From Methylibium rhizosphaerae (GTDB taxonomy: Bacteria; Pseudomonadota; Gammaproteobacteria; Burkholderiales; Burkholderiaceae_C): 42,186 nt of DNA. The stretch is taken from assembly GCF_006386545.1 (NCBI RefSeq), contig NZ_SWAR01000044.1, forward strand, positions 1 through 42,186, read 5' to 3'. The notes under the pieces were generated by a model. The model saw only the letters and a program-made list of their open reading frames with translations, searched no databases and had not been told where the DNA came from. Positions 22,647 to 31,816 of the stretch are shown here, piece after piece (the stretch's first letter is position 1; every line of letters begins with the position of its first letter). Made by a program: the position numbers and the translations under genes.

Positions 22647-24689
22647 TCAGTCGAGCTTGATCTCGAGGTAGTGGCGGGCCAGCACCGGCGGCAGCGGCGC
22701 ATCGAGCAGCAGCGCCGCCAGCCGCAGGGCGTCGGCCGCCTCTTCGCGCAAGGCCGGCGTCTCGCGCATCGCGCAAGCCTCGTCGACCCAGGCGCGCAAA
22801 AGCACCGGCCTCAGCATCCAGGACAGCTCCTGCACACCCCACAACCCATGCATCAGCGTGTCGGCGTCGGGCGGGCGGCAGGGCGGCAGTTCGCGACCGG
22901 CGTCCCGGTAGCGCCCGGCCCATGTCGCCATCACCGCCTGGTACCACGCATGGCCGGCAGCCCCCACTGCCGCGGCCGCATCGGCTGCCGGCACGAGACG
23001 CGCCAGGAAAGCCGTCATGGTGGCAATGTGATCGACCATCGACAAAGGCAGATTCGTCATGTCGTTATCTGCTGCTGCGGCAGCAACGGCGGCCGCGCGC
23101 GGCGGACGCGTCTCGCCCAGGCGGTGCCGCATGGCCAGCCAGCGCAGCCGGTCGATCGGCCGCACCAGGCCGTCGGCACTCATCACCCGGCGCGCCGCCT
23201 CGACCAGGGCCTGGCGCTCGGGCACCGGCGCCGAACGCGAGCGATCGAGCAGCAGCTCGAAGGCCGGCGCGCGGGCGGCAAAGCGAAGCAGCTGCACGTC
23301 GGAGCGCACCCGGCCGGCCGAGGCGACACCTTCGGTCTCTTCGCCCCAGGCCTGCTTCTCCCGGGCGCTGCCCGGCGTCAACAGCAAGGCCAGCAGGGCG
23401 GCGCGGCGCTCGCCCGGGCCCTGCAGGAACTTCAGGCGGCCCAGTGCGTCGAGTTCGTCCTGGCTGGCCGTGGGACTCTGCAGCGCCAGCGGCACGAAGG
23501 CCTTGCCCTCGGCTTCGGCAGGGCGAGCACCCGGCGGTGGTTCGGTGTCGGGCAGGTCGGGGCCGAACTGCGGTGGCGGGTCGTTGTTGTCGGGGCGGGT
23601 AGGCATGGGGTTCGCGGCCTGCAGGGCAAGCACAGGCCATCGCGCATCGTCGCGCGTCGCCGCAGCGCTGTCCATCGGGGGCGCCGCCTCGGCAGCCAGG
23701 TCGAGCGGCGCGGCAGGCAGCGGGGCCATCTCGCGGCCGTAGACACGCTTCACCCGCTCGGCCAGCGGCGGGTGGGTGGCCAGCCAGCCGCCCAGCGAAA
23801 GACGCTGCGGCACGTGCAGCAGCATCGCGGCCACCATGCCGGCGCGCGGATGGTGCAGCCGGCCTCGCGGCCGTTCGCTCTGGAACCAGATCTTGCGCAG
23901 CGTGCCGCCCAGCCCGTCGCGGCTTCGAGTGAACTGCACCGCACTGGCATCGGCGGCATGTTCTCGCTGGCGCGACACGGCCGCCTGCAGCACCCGCCCG
24001 GCCAGCCAGCCCACCCAGCCCACGGCCAGGAACACCAAACCGACCAGCACGCCCGGCAGGCTGCGGTGTCCCAGGTCGTCGGGCTCGGTCAGCGACTGCC
24101 CGTAACCGTGCACCAGCGACAGCCCCCACACCAGCGCAATGAGCCGCATCTGCAGGCGCAGGTCGCCCGCATGGACGTGGCCGAACTCGTGCGCCACCAG
24201 ACCTTGCAGTTCGTCGCGGGTGAGGCATTCGAGCGCGCCCCGGGTGACGGCGAGCACCGTCGATTCGCGGCTCCAGCCGGCCACGAAGGCATTGATGGCG
24301 TCTTCGCGCTCCAGCACGTAGAGCGCCGGTCGCGGCAGGCCGGATGCGATGGCCATTTCGTCCACCACGTTGGCGAGCCGCTTTTCCGCCAGGTCGCGCG
24401 GCGCGGCGATCTCGCGCCCGCCCACCCAGGCCGCGACGTGCCGGCCGCCGCCATCGCGCAGGCGCCAGGCCTCGACCGCGCAGCCGCCGAGCACGAACAG
24501 CAGCACCACCGCGGTATTGGTCTCGAAGAACAGCGGCGGGTAGTCGGCCAGGCCCCAGGTGACGAGCTTGTAGAGGCCGGCCAGCGCCAGGTTGACCGCA
24601 GCCACCACCGCCAGCAGCAGCACGGCAAACAGCAGCAGCAGCCGCTCGGTGGCGGCGCGGGCTTCGTCCTGCTGCTGGCGGAACCTCAC
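22647..24689 (-). CDS. M48-family metallopeptidase, large membrane form
   Basis: A 680-residue membrane zinc peptidase of the HtpX/Ste24 type. Two transmembrane helices span about 17-40 and 57-73. The zinc motif HEFGH is at 167-171, and REHAADASAVQF at about 245-256 supplies the third ligand. Another pair of hydrophobic helices lies between. From about 360 a Pro/Ala-rich linker leads to a long C-terminal cytoplasmic region of about 260 residues without known domain. Most M48 peptidases are 280-450 residues, so this extension is notable. The start is GTG at 24689. LemA is encoded 10 bases upstream, a common pairing. HtpX-like enzymes remove damaged membrane proteins; the target here is unknown. 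Confidence 0.88.
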   Translation of the reverse strand: MRFRQQQDEARAATERLLLLFAVLLLAVVAAVNLALAGLYKLVTWGLADYPPLFFETNTAVVLLFVLGGCAVEAWRLRDGGGRHVAAWVGGREIAAPRDLAEKRLANVVDEMAIASGLPRPALYVLEREDAINAFVAGWSRESTVLAVTRGALECLTRDELQGLVAHEFGHVHAGDLRLQMRLIALVWGLSLVHGYGQSLTEPDDLGHRSLPGVLVGLVFLAVGWVGWLAGRVLQAAVSRQREHAADASAVQFTRSRDGLGGTLRKIWFQSERPRGRLHHPRAGMVAAMLLHVPQRLSLGGWLATHPPLAERVKRVYGREMAPLPAAPLDLAAEAAPPMDSAAATRDDARWPVLALQAANPMPTRPDNNDPPPQFGPDLPDTEPPPGARPAEAEGKAFVPLALQSPTASQDELDALGRLKFLQGPGERRAALLALLLTPGSAREKQAWGEETEGVASAGRVRSDVQLLRFAARAPAFELLLDRSRSAPVPERQALVEAARRVMSADGLVRPIDRLRWLAMRHRLGETRPPRAAAVAAAAADNDMTNLPLSMVDHIATMTAFLARLVPAADAAAAVGAAGHAWYQAVMATWAGRYRDAGRELPPCRPPDADTLMHGLWGVQELSWMLRPVLLRAWVDEACAMRETPALREEAADALRLAALLLDAPLPPVLARHYLEIKLD

Positions 24690-24699
24690 GCGGGCCGGG

Positions 24700-25293
24700 T
24701 CAGAACTGCACCTTCACCGCGGCGCGCTCCGCGTCGTTCGTGGTGGCCTGCAGCATGGCGGCCTCGCGGAAACCGAACAAGCCGGCCAGCACGCTGGTGG
24801 GGAACTGCTGGGCGGCGTTGTTGTAGTCGAGCGTCGCGTCGTTGAAGAGCTGGCGAGAAAAGGCGACCTTGTTTTCGGTGCTGGTGAGTTCTTCACTCAA
24901 CTCGCGCAGGGTCTGGTCGGCCTTCAGCTCGGGGTAGGCCTCCACCAGCGCCATCAGGCGCCCCATCGCGCCGGTGAGCACCTGCTCAGCCACGCCCAGG
25001 CTCTTCATCGCGCCGGCATCGCTCGGACGGCCACGCGCCACGTCGGCCGCTGCACGGGCCTGGTTGCGCGCGGCGGTCACCGCTTCGAGGGTTTCGCGCT
25101 CGTGCTCGAGGTATTTCCTGGCGGTTTCGACCAGGTTGGGGATCAGGTCGTAGCGGCGCTTGAGCTGCACGTCGATCTGCGCAAAGGCGTTGGCGATCGC
25201 ATTGCGCAGCCGCACCAGCCGGTTGTAGGCGCCCACGGACCAGAAGCCCAGCACGGCCAGGACGACGAGGGTGACGATCTGCGTTGAGGTCAT
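24700..25293 (-). CDS. lemA: LemA family protein
   Basis: A 197-residue LemA protein: one N-terminal transmembrane helix (TSTQIVTLVVLAVLGFWSVGAYN, about 2-24) followed by four helices outside. Family landmarks are NRLVRLRNAIANAFAQIDVQLKRRYDLIPNLVE, a KYLEHERETLEAV stretch, ENKVAFSRQLFNDATLDYN, and FPTSVLAGLFGF. LemA is an inner-membrane protein whose molecular role is unsettled; it commonly occurs with M48 peptidases, as here. The open frame upstream of the ATG at 25293 runs through tandem repeats and into another gene on the same strand, so it is not coding for LemA. The ATG directly follows a short partial repeat copy. Confidence 0.92.
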   Translation of the reverse strand: MTSTQIVTLVVLAVLGFWSVGAYNRLVRLRNAIANAFAQIDVQLKRRYDLIPNLVETARKYLEHERETLEAVTAARNQARAAADVARGRPSDAGAMKSLGVAEQVLTGAMGRLMALVEAYPELKADQTLRELSEELTSTENKVAFSRQLFNDATLDYNNAAQQFPTSVLAGLFGFREAAMLQATTNDAERAAVKVQF

Positions 25294-25298
25294 GCCTG

Positions 25299-25540
25299 CA
25301 CCCCGCTCGCCGGGTATGCCGACACCCCGCTCGCCGAGTACGGCGATCGACCCTCCGTGAGGGTCCGGCCTTGCTTGGGGCGGCCCGGCGCGGCGGCCGG
25401 GTATGTCGACACCCCGCTCGCCGAGTACGGCGATCGACCCTCCGAGTGGGTCCGGCCTTGCTTGGGGCGGCCCGGCGCGGCGGCCGGGTATGCCTGCACC
25501 CCGCTCGCCGGGTACGGCGATCGACCCTCCGAGAGGGTCC
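25299..25540. repeat. 87-bp tandem repeat upstream of lemA
   Basis: A GC-rich unit beginning CACCCCGCTCGCC starts at 25323, 25410 and 25497, exactly 87 bases apart. The last copy is incomplete. A short leading piece starts at 25299. Each unit contains a GGCGATCGACCCTC block and a GCTTGGGGCGGCCCGGCGC block. The period is a multiple of three, so the minus frame stays open and reads as repeated GGSIAVLGERG-type peptide, joined to the lemA frame. I see no sign that this is translated. The GCTTGGG-GCGGCCCGGCGC part recurs near 42064-42186. Confidence 0.85.
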
Positions 25541-25615
25541 GTGAAAGACGCGTTGGCACTGGAGGTCTCCTGCTGGCAAGTGCGGCGACGCGACTCTACT
25601 GCACGCCGCTCGGGG

Positions 25616-26794
25616 CTACTCGGCCGGCACCACCAGGTCGGCCGTCCCCCGGCACAGGCGGCGCGGATGCTCGCGCGAGGCGTCGATGCAGCCGCCTTCG
25701 GCGTACACGCCCTTCGGGTCGCGCAGGCGCACCATGCGCGCCAGGATGCGCTCGAGCTCGGCCGGGTCGTCCATCGACCGGCGCACGTGCTGCTCGACCA
25801 CCGCCTCGTCGATGCGCGGCTCGCCTTGCGCGTCGGTGTAGACCGCATGCCGCCAGTGGTAGATCTCCACGCACTTGCTGGCCAGGGTGAACGGGCGGTT
25901 GTGGCGCCAGAAGTTGGTGAACAGCCCGCCGCCCAGGTAGAACACCCACGAGCCTTCGTAGCCCGACGCATCGGACGACGCGGCATCCGGGTTGCGGAAC
26001 CACAGCCGGTCGCCCGGGACGTAGAAGCGCGGCGGCAGCGGCGCCTCGAGGGAGCCCACCTCTTGCAGGAACACGTCGTGGAACTGGCCCGACATGATGG
26101 CCTTGCGTTCCCAGCGCTGCTGCAGCTGGTGCAGCAGCTCGGGGTACCCGGATTCGAGCTCCTCGGCAATGGCCAGCAGGATCACGTATTCGGTGGCGCG
26201 ATAGCAGGAGAACGAATACAGCTTGCCCGACACGCCGGGTTGCGTGGCCCGGCGCAGCGCCTCGATGAGCGGCTTGCCGGGCAGCACGGTGAAGCTGCGG
26301 CTGGGGTCGTAGGTCCACCAGCCCTCGGGGCGTTCGGCCTCGGCCGTGCCGAAGGCGAGCTCGGTGCGCCGCGCGGCTTCGACGATGTTGCGGCGCACCC
26401 GCACCGCGCTGGCCAGCTCGGCCAGGGTCGGGAATTCATAGGCCACCGGCGCGGCCAGCAAGGCGATGGCGATCTCGCGCTCGAGGTCTTCGCGGCGGCG
26501 CAGCGGATCCAGGCCGCAGCGCTCGCACAGCTGCAGCGTGTCATGACCGGGCACCCAGGCTTCGGCCAGGTCGGCGCGCAACTGCAGGCGCAGCCGGCCC
26601 TCGGCACACCGCATCTCCACGCTGCCGGCCAGCTGCAAGCCGCCGAGCCAGTCCGTCGCCTCGCGACGGGCGGCCTGGCCGTCCGGTGCATCGAGGACAA
26701 TACCGCCTCCGCGCACCAGGGCGCGGTCCGCTTCGACGACCTCGCTTGTCGCCTCCTCCATCCCCACGCTCCTGTAGTCCCGCGCAGATGTCAT
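25616..26794 (-). CDS. Tgl-family protein-glutamine gamma-glutamyltransferase-like protein
   Basis: A 392-residue protein that aligns with the Bacillus spore-coat transglutaminase Tgl. Shared blocks (numbering from 26794) are FPTLAELASAVRVRRNIVEAA near 122-142, LYSFSCYRATEYVILLAIAEEL near 192-213, and PGDRLWFRNPDA...YEGSWVFYLGGGLFTNF near 260-295. Cys197 in FSCYRA sits at the catalytic cysteine. The Glu just before it in the Bacillus enzyme is Ser here, and NPEF becomes NPDA. The N-terminal 100 residues and the C-terminal tail with the CVEIYHWRH segment are additions; Bacillus Tgl is about 245 residues. Such enzymes cross-link Gln and Lys side chains. Activity here is unproven. The start could also be ATG at 26761, which has AGGAG upstream. 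Confidence 0.6.
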   Translation of the reverse strand: MTSARDYRSVGMEEATSEVVEADRALVRGGGIVLDAPDGQAARREATDWLGGLQLAGSVEMRCAEGRLRLQLRADLAEAWVPGHDTLQLCERCGLDPLRRREDLEREIAIALLAAPVAYEFPTLAELASAVRVRRNIVEAARRTELAFGTAEAERPEGWWTYDPSRSFTVLPGKPLIEALRRATQPGVSGKLYSFSCYRATEYVILLAIAEELESGYPELLHQLQQRWERKAIMSGQFHDVFLQEVGSLEAPLPPRFYVPGDRLWFRNPDAASSDASGYEGSWVFYLGGGLFTNFWRHNRPFTLASKCVEIYHWRHAVYTDAQGEPRIDEAVVEQHVRRSMDDPAELERILARMVRLRDPKGVYAEGGCIDASREHPRRLCRGTADLVVPAE

Positions 26795-26894
26795 CGCATC
26801 CCTTGGCGCCAAATCACTCTAGCACCGACCTGTCGCTTCGCAGCGACAACTTTTGCGCACATTGCCTCGCGCGGTGCCTGCGCGTGGTGCCGGC

Positions 26895-27941
26895 ATGACC
26901 GTGGCCGCCGCACCGGCAGGCCGCCCGATGGCGGCGTCCGCGTCGCTGAGCCTGGTCGACACGCTGAAGGCCTTCGCCTCGCAGCTCATCGTCTGGCACC
27001 ACCTGACCTTCTACGGCCCGATGTCCGACGTGGCCCGGCCGCATGCGCCGGGGTTGCTCGACTGGCTGGCCGACGACGCGCGCATCGCCGTGCAGGTGTT
27101 CCTGGTGGTGGCGGGCTTCCTGGCAGCGCGCTCGCTGCTGGAGCGCACCCGCATCGACCTGCCCCGGCTGGTGTGGCAACGCTACCTGCGGCTGGTGCGG
27201 CCGTATGCTGTGGCGCTGGTGGCGGCCGTGCTGGCCGCCTGGATCGCGCGCGAGCTGGTGCCAGACCACCCCCATGCACCGGCTGCACCCACCGTCGTCC
27301 AGCTGCTCGCCCACCTGCTCATGCTGCAGGACGTGGCCGGCATCGACGCGCTGTCGGCCGGGGTCTGGTACGTGGCCATCGACCTGCAGCTGTATGCGCT
27401 GCTGGCCGGGCTGCTATGGCTGTCGCAGCGTGCTGCCGGCCTTGCGCTGCCTGTCGTGGCGGCCCTGATGCTGCTGTCCCTGCTGTGGCTCAACCGCCAG
27501 CCGGAGCTCGACGTGTGGGCGCCGTACTTCTTCGGCGCCTATGGCCTGGGGGTGCTGGCCTACTGGATGTCGCAGCAGCCCCGGCGCCTGGCCTGGGCGG
27601 CCGTGCTGGCCGGCGTGGTGCTGCTGGCGCTGGCCTTCGAATGGCGCAGCCGCATCCTGGTGGCCGGCATCACCGCGGTGGCGCTGGTGCTGGCGGCCGA
27701 CCTGCGCCATCCCGGCGGCGCGGTGGCCGCGGCGCTCGCGCGCATTTCGTACCCGGTGTTCCTGATCCACTACCCGGTGTGCCTGGTCGTGGGCGCAGCC
27801 GTGCTGCGCTTCTGGCCCGACAGCGTGGCGGTGAACGTGCTGGGCATGGTGGTCGCCTGGCTGCTCAGCCTCATGGCGGGCGCCCTCCTGCAGCGCTGGA
27901 TCGAGCCGGCCAGGAACCCTGCTCAGCGCGCGGCCAGGTAG
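26895..27941 (+). CDS. Acyltransferase 3 family membrane protein
   Basis: A 348-residue integral membrane protein with about ten hydrophobic helices, of the acyltransferase 3 (OafA/NodX-like) family. These move acetyl or other acyl groups onto sugars, peptides or lipids of the envelope. Landmarks are [21 protein letters not shown] (with the conserved His) at about 15-35, [19 protein letters not shown] with the R/K-rich [11 protein letters not shown] after it, and [16 protein letters not shown] near 287-302. The open frame from 26853 starts with TTG; the ATG at 26895 is preferred. Its 3' end overlaps queC tail to tail by 19 bases. The substrate cannot be told. Confidence 0.88.
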   Translation: MTVAAAPAGRPMAASASLSLVDTLKAFASQLIVWHHLTFYGPMSDVARPHAPGLLDWLADDARIAVQVFLVVAGFLAARSLLERTRIDLPRLVWQRYLRLVRPYAVALVAAVLAAWIARELVPDHPHAPAAPTVVQLLAHLLMLQDVAGIDALSAGVWYVAIDLQLYALLAGLLWLSQRAAGLALPVVAALMLLSLLWLNRQPELDVWAPYFFGAYGLGVLAYWMSQQPRRLAWAAVLAGVVLLALAFEWRSRILVAGITAVALVLAADLRHPGGAVAAALARISYPVFLIHYPVCLVVGAAVLRFWPDSVAVNVLGMVVAWLLSLMAGALLQRWIEPARNPAQRAAR

Positions 27942-28633
27942 CTCTCGTAGCCGGCGCGGCGCAGCTCGCAGGCCGGGCATTGCCCGCAGCCGTAGCCCCA
28001 GGCGAAGCGCTTCGAGCGTTCGCCCAGGTAGCAGGTGTGGGTGTGCTCGGCGATCAGCTCGTTGAGCGGTTCGCCGCCGAGCTGCTCGGTCAGCGCCCAG
28101 GTCTGCGCCTTGGTGAGCCACATCAGCGGCGTCTCCACCGTGAGCGGCGTGTCCATCCCCAGGCTCAGCGCCACCTGCAGCGCCTTGAGCGTGTTGTCGC
28201 GGCAGTCCGGGTAGCCGGAATAGTCGGTCTCGCACATGCCGCCCACCAGTACCGAGGCGCCGCGGCGATAGGCCAGCGTCGCCGCGAAGGTGAGGAACAG
28301 CAGGTTGCGGCCCGGCACGAAGGTGTTGGGCAGGCCGTTGGCCTGCATCTCGATGGCCCGCGACTCGGTGAGCGCGGTGTCGCTGATCTGGCCGAGCAGG
28401 GCGAGGTCGAGCACGTGGTCGTCGCCCAGCCTGGCGCCCCAGTGCGGAAAGGCGTCGCGCAGCGCGGCGATGACGCGCGGGCGGCATTCGAGCTCCACGC
28501 GGTGGCGCTGACCATAGTCGAAGCCGATGGTTTCGACCCGTGCGTGGCGCTCGAGCGCCCAGGCCATGCAGGCGGTGGAGTCCTGTCCGCCGCTGAACAG
28601 GACGATGGCAGTGCGAGGATCCAGCGTGTTCAC
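27923..28633 (-). CDS. queC: 7-cyano-7-deazaguanine synthase
   Basis: QueC makes preQ0 from 7-carboxy-7-deazaguanine, ammonia and ATP, on the way to queuosine in tRNA. The 236-residue protein has the PP-loop [16 protein letters not shown] near 11-26 and [17 protein letters not shown] near 130-146. The four zinc ligands lie in [25 protein letters not shown] near the C-terminus. The start is GTG at 28633, overlapping the proA stop as GTGA. That overlap fixes the start against the longer frame to 28666. Coupling to proA is a local arrangement with no clear metabolic link. No other queuosine genes are in the window. Confidence 0.95.
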   Translation of the reverse strand: MNTLDPRTAIVLFSGGQDSTACMAWALERHARVETIGFDYGQRHRVELECRPRVIAALRDAFPHWGARLGDDHVLDLALLGQISDTALTESRAIEMQANGLPNTFVPGRNLLFLTFAATLAYRRGASVLVGGMCETDYSGYPDCRDNTLKALQVALSLGMDTPLTVETPLMWLTKAQTWALTEQLGGEPLNELIAEHTHTCYLGERSKRFAWGYGCGQCPACELRRAGYESYLAAR

Positions 28634-29910
28634 GATCTGATTTCGCCCTGGCCGAAGACCACCCACTTCAAGGAGGTCAAGCCCTCCAGCCCCACCGGGC
28701 CGCGCGCATGGAACTTGTCGGTCGAGATGCCGATCTCGGCGCCCAGGCCGTATTCGAAGCCGTCGGCGAAGCGGGTGCTGGCGTTGACCATCACGCTGGC
28801 CGAATCGACCTCGCGCAGGAAGCGCATCGCGTTCGGATGGTTGGTGGTGAGGATGGCGTCGGTGTGGTGCGACCCGTAGCGGTTGATGTGGGTGATGGCT
28901 TCGTCGAGGCTCTTCACCACCTTGATGCTGATGACCGGCGCCAGGTATTCCTCGCTCCAGTCGGCTTCGGTGGCTTCGACCAGCTTCGCGCCCGGCATGG
29001 CCTTCAGCACCGACAGCGCGGTGGCGTCGCCGCGCATTTCCACGCCCTTGGCGGCGAACACCATGCCGATGTTGAGCAGGAAGGCGCCGGCCTGCCGCTC
29101 ATGCACCAGCAGCGACTCGGCGGCATTGCAGGGGCTGTACTTCTGGGTCTTGGCGTTGTCGGTCACCTTGACCGCCAGCTCCAGATCGACCTCGGCGTCG
29201 ATGTAGACGTGGCAGTTGCCGTCGAGGTGCTTGATCACCGGCACGGTGGCTTCGCGGCTGATGCGTTCGATGAGGCTCTTGCCGCCGCGCGGGATGATCA
29301 CGTCCACGTACTCGGGCATGGCGATGAGCCGGCCCACGGCGGCCCGGTCGGTGGTCTGCACGAGCTGCACCGCATCGGCCGGCAGGCCCGCCTCGACCAG
29401 CGCCTTCTGCACCAGCTGCCACAGCGCGAGGTTCGAATGAATGGCTTCCGAGCCGCCGCGCAGGATGGCCGCGTTGCCGCTCTTGATGGCCAGCGACGCG
29501 GCGTCGATGGTCACGTTGGGCCGGCTTTCGTAGACCATGCCGAACACGCCCAGCGGCACCCTCATCTGACCCACGGTGATGCCGCTCGGGCGGCGCTTGA
29601 AGTTGGTGAGCTCGCCGATCGGGTCGGGCAGCTGCGCCACCTGCTCGCAGCCTTCGGCCATCTGCTCGACCACCTTGTCGGTCAGCCGCAGGCGGTCGAC
29701 CATCGGCGCTGCCAGGCCGCTGGCCTCGGCAGCGCTCACGTCCTGGGCATTGGCGGCCTGCAGTGCCGGTCGCTGGGCCCGGATCTCGCGGGCGAGGGCC
29801 AGGAGGGCCGCATTCTTGGCGGCGGTGGAAGCGGCGGCCATGGCGGTGGACGCGGCCCGGGCGGCAGCGCCCAGGTGGTCCATCGTGGCCTGGATGTCGG
29901 CGGCAGTCAT
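28630..29910 (-). CDS. proA: Gamma-glutamyl phosphate reductase
   Basis: ProA reduces gamma-glutamyl phosphate to glutamate semialdehyde with NADPH, the second step of proline synthesis. The 426-residue length is typical. Landmarks are [36 protein letters not shown] (NADPH-binding part), the PRGGKSLI block, the catalytic Cys in [14 protein letters not shown], and the C-terminal [32 protein letters not shown] signature. It overlaps the queC start by four bases. The partner proB is not in this window. Upstream is a lipoprotein gene with a gap of about 27 bases on the same strand. Confidence 0.96.
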   Translation of the reverse strand: MTAADIQATMDHLGAAARAASTAMAAASTAAKNAALLALAREIRAQRPALQAANAQDVSAAEASGLAAPMVDRLRLTDKVVEQMAEGCEQVAQLPDPIGELTNFKRRPSGITVGQMRVPLGVFGMVYESRPNVTIDAASLAIKSGNAAILRGGSEAIHSNLALWQLVQKALVEAGLPADAVQLVQTTDRAAVGRLIAMPEYVDVIIPRGGKSLIERISREATVPVIKHLDGNCHVYIDAEVDLELAVKVTDNAKTQKYSPCNAAESLLVHERQAGAFLLNIGMVFAAKGVEMRGDATALSVLKAMPGAKLVEATEADWSEEYLAPVISIKVVKSLDEAITHINRYGSHHTDAILTTNHPNAMRFLREVDSASVMVNASTRFADGFEYGLGAEIGISTDKFHARGPVGLEGLTSLKWVVFGQGEIRS

Positions 29911-29937
29911 GCCGCCGATTGTCGCAAAGCGGTGGCC

Positions 29938-30681
29938 TTACTTCTGGGTTTCGATGCGGTTCCAGGCCTTGCCGTCGAAGCTCAGCACGCGCAGCAGTTT
30001 GGTCGTGTTCGTGCTCCCCATGGTGGCCAGCCCGGTCGAGATTTCGCCGTTGCGGGTGGCGTCGACAGTGCAGTTGCTCTGCGTCAGAGACACCGACCAG
30101 ACATTGCGGTCGCCCGTACGTGTGATCGTGCCGTTGAAATTGCAGCCGTTGACGGCGGTACCCACCAGCGTGCCCGACGTAGCGGAAGTGGCGTCAACAA
30201 CCACCGTCACGCCGGTGGCGATCGTGTACGTACCTTCGTAGTCCAGCAGCGACTGGGGCGTATGGCCGATGGCCTGGTACTTCACGGTCATGTTGTCGAA
30301 CGTGTTCGTCGTGGCCGTCGTGAAGCCGAGCGTGATCTCATCGGAAGTCGGCAGGAAGTTGCCCGCGAAGCTGCCCGTGCGCCCATTGGCGGTGGTGACA
30401 ACCTCTGTCGCGAGGCCCTCGTCGTAGCGGCTGCTCGCGAAGCTGAAAGAGTTGCCGGTGGCTGCGTAGTTTGCGCCGCGGAAGTAGCGGATCGTCGAAC
30501 CTTCGATCTGGTAGCCGTAGGTCACGCCATTGAGCGCATAGACAAAACCGCCGCTGGTGTTCTGCCACACACCGGAGATGTCTACGTTGGCGGCTGCGCC
30601 GTCATCACCGCCGCCGCAGGCGGCAACCAGTACGGCCACCGAGGCGGCGGCCAGAGCGTGGATCGCGTGGTATCGCTTCAT
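29938..30681 (-). CDS. Secreted lipoprotein, hypothetical
   Basis: A 247-residue protein starting at the ATG at 30681 with AAGGAG nearby upstream. The signal peptide MKRYHAIHALAAASVAVLVAAC ends in the lipobox VAAC, with the lipidated Cys at 22. A GGGDDG linker follows. The mature part is beta-strand rich, with high Thr, Ser and Gly and few Lys, for example SFAGNFLPTSDEITLGF. It is probably an outer-membrane-anchored small beta barrel or sandwich. A pair of cysteines in the last third (NGCNFNG, SNCTVD) may form a disulfide. I recognise no family. It is not conserved with proA in other Betaproteobacteria that I know of. Confidence 0.8.
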   Translation of the reverse strand: MKRYHAIHALAAASVAVLVAACGGGDDGAAANVDISGVWQNTSGGFVYALNGVTYGYQIEGSTIRYFRGANYAATGNSFSFASSRYDEGLATEVVTTANGRTGSFAGNFLPTSDEITLGFTTATTNTFDNMTVKYQAIGHTPQSLLDYEGTYTIATGVTVVVDATSATSGTLVGTAVNGCNFNGTITRTGDRNVWSVSLTQSNCTVDATRNGEISTGLATMGSTNTTKLLRVLSFDGKAWNRIETQK

Positions 30682-30753
30682 GAGTGCGAGTCTCCTTGTG
30701 GCACGGGGCAAACGAAGCCGCGAGTCTGGCACGGCTTTGTTAAGCGCGCGCGG

Positions 30754-31749
30754 TCAATGGGTCGCCGAGAAGCGACTCACCGCCCACAGCCAGGCCGGTG
30801 CCGTGAACACGAAGGCCAGCGTGGAGACGACGATGGTGGCCGTCGTCTCGGCCTCCTGGGTGGCATAGCGCTGGGAGAACATCAGTGCGTTGGTACCCGA
30901 GGGCAGCCCGGCGCACATCACGATCACCGTGAGCGGCAGGCCGGAGAGGCCGAACACGAAATGGCCCGCCAGCAGCACCAGCGCCGGCTGCACCAGCATC
31001 TTGGCCACGGTGAGCCCGATGGCGCCGCGTGCCGCGCCCTTGATGCCGTAATGCGCCAGCGACATGCCGATGGCGATGAGGCACACCGGCACCACCGCCT
31101 GCCCCAGCATCAAAAGGATCTGGTCCACCGCCTGCGGGATCTCGACGCCGGTGACGTTCCAGGCCAGCCCCACCAGCACCGGCAGCACCACCGGATGGAT
31201 GATGGTGTTGCGGGCGGTGAGCAGCAGCGTGGCGCCCAGGTCGTGCCGCTCGTTCTGCGCCGCCTTGGCGGCCGCGCGGGCCACGTCCAGCTCCACCAGC
31301 ACGGTCAGCACGGTGAGCAGCGTGAGCGCGTGCAGGCTCACGATGGCCAGGTGGATCGACAGCCCCGTCTCGCCGAACAGCGCCGCCGCGATGGGAATGC
31401 CCAGCTGCACCGTGTTGCCGAAGGTGGCGGTGATGGCCCGCACGCTGGGTTCTGCCGCAGCGGCGTTGGCCTCCTGCCCGGCGCGCCAGCGCCGCCAGGC
31501 GTACACCGCCAGCAGCCAGCCCACCACCGGCACGAAGTAGGCCGCGATGGTGGCCCAGGGCATGGTGGCGAAGTCGATGCGCGCGGTGGTGCGGAACAGC
31601 AGCGCCGGCGCAAACAGGTAGAAGGCCGTGTTCGACAGCGCCCGCGCCGCCTCGCCGCCACCGAAGAACCTGGCACGGCCGGCCAGCCAGCCGACCACCA
31701 CCACCACGAAGATGGCAAAGAGCTTGAGGAAGACCAGCGCGGACATCAT
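30754..31749 (-). CDS. AEC family transporter
   Basis: A 331-residue inner-membrane transporter of the auxin efflux carrier family with ten predicted helices. The two repeats show ALSNTAFYLFAPALLFRTTA near 38-57 and LTVAKMLVQPALVLLAGHFVF near 230-250. The central loop (about 175-185) is charged. Family landmarks are FGNTVQLGIPIAAALFG and GLPSGTNALMFSQRY. AEC proteins export or exchange small organic acids such as malate or malonate. The substrate is not evident here. The start at 31749 is followed by a second Met (MM). It lies 67 bases downstream of topB on the same strand. Confidence 0.9.
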   Translation of the reverse strand: MMSALVFLKLFAIFVVVVVGWLAGRARFFGGGEAARALSNTAFYLFAPALLFRTTARIDFATMPWATIAAYFVPVVGWLLAVYAWRRWRAGQEANAAAAEPSVRAITATFGNTVQLGIPIAAALFGETGLSIHLAIVSLHALTLLTVLTVLVELDVARAAAKAAQNERHDLGATLLLTARNTIIHPVVLPVLVGLAWNVTGVEIPQAVDQILLMLGQAVVPVCLIAIGMSLAHYGIKGAARGAIGLTVAKMLVQPALVLLAGHFVFGLSGLPLTVIVMCAGLPSGTNALMFSQRYATQEAETTATIVVSTLAFVFTAPAWLWAVSRFSATH

Positions 31750-31816
31750 GCGGGCCAGTATGCCGAGGCCAGGCGGCGCCCCGGCTACGTGATCACCGCA
31801 GCCCGGCCGGCATCGT

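Noticed and set aside
25299-25540. CRISPR array or phage attachment repeat
   Set aside because: Copies are head-to-tail with no unique spacers, so this is a plain tandem repeat.
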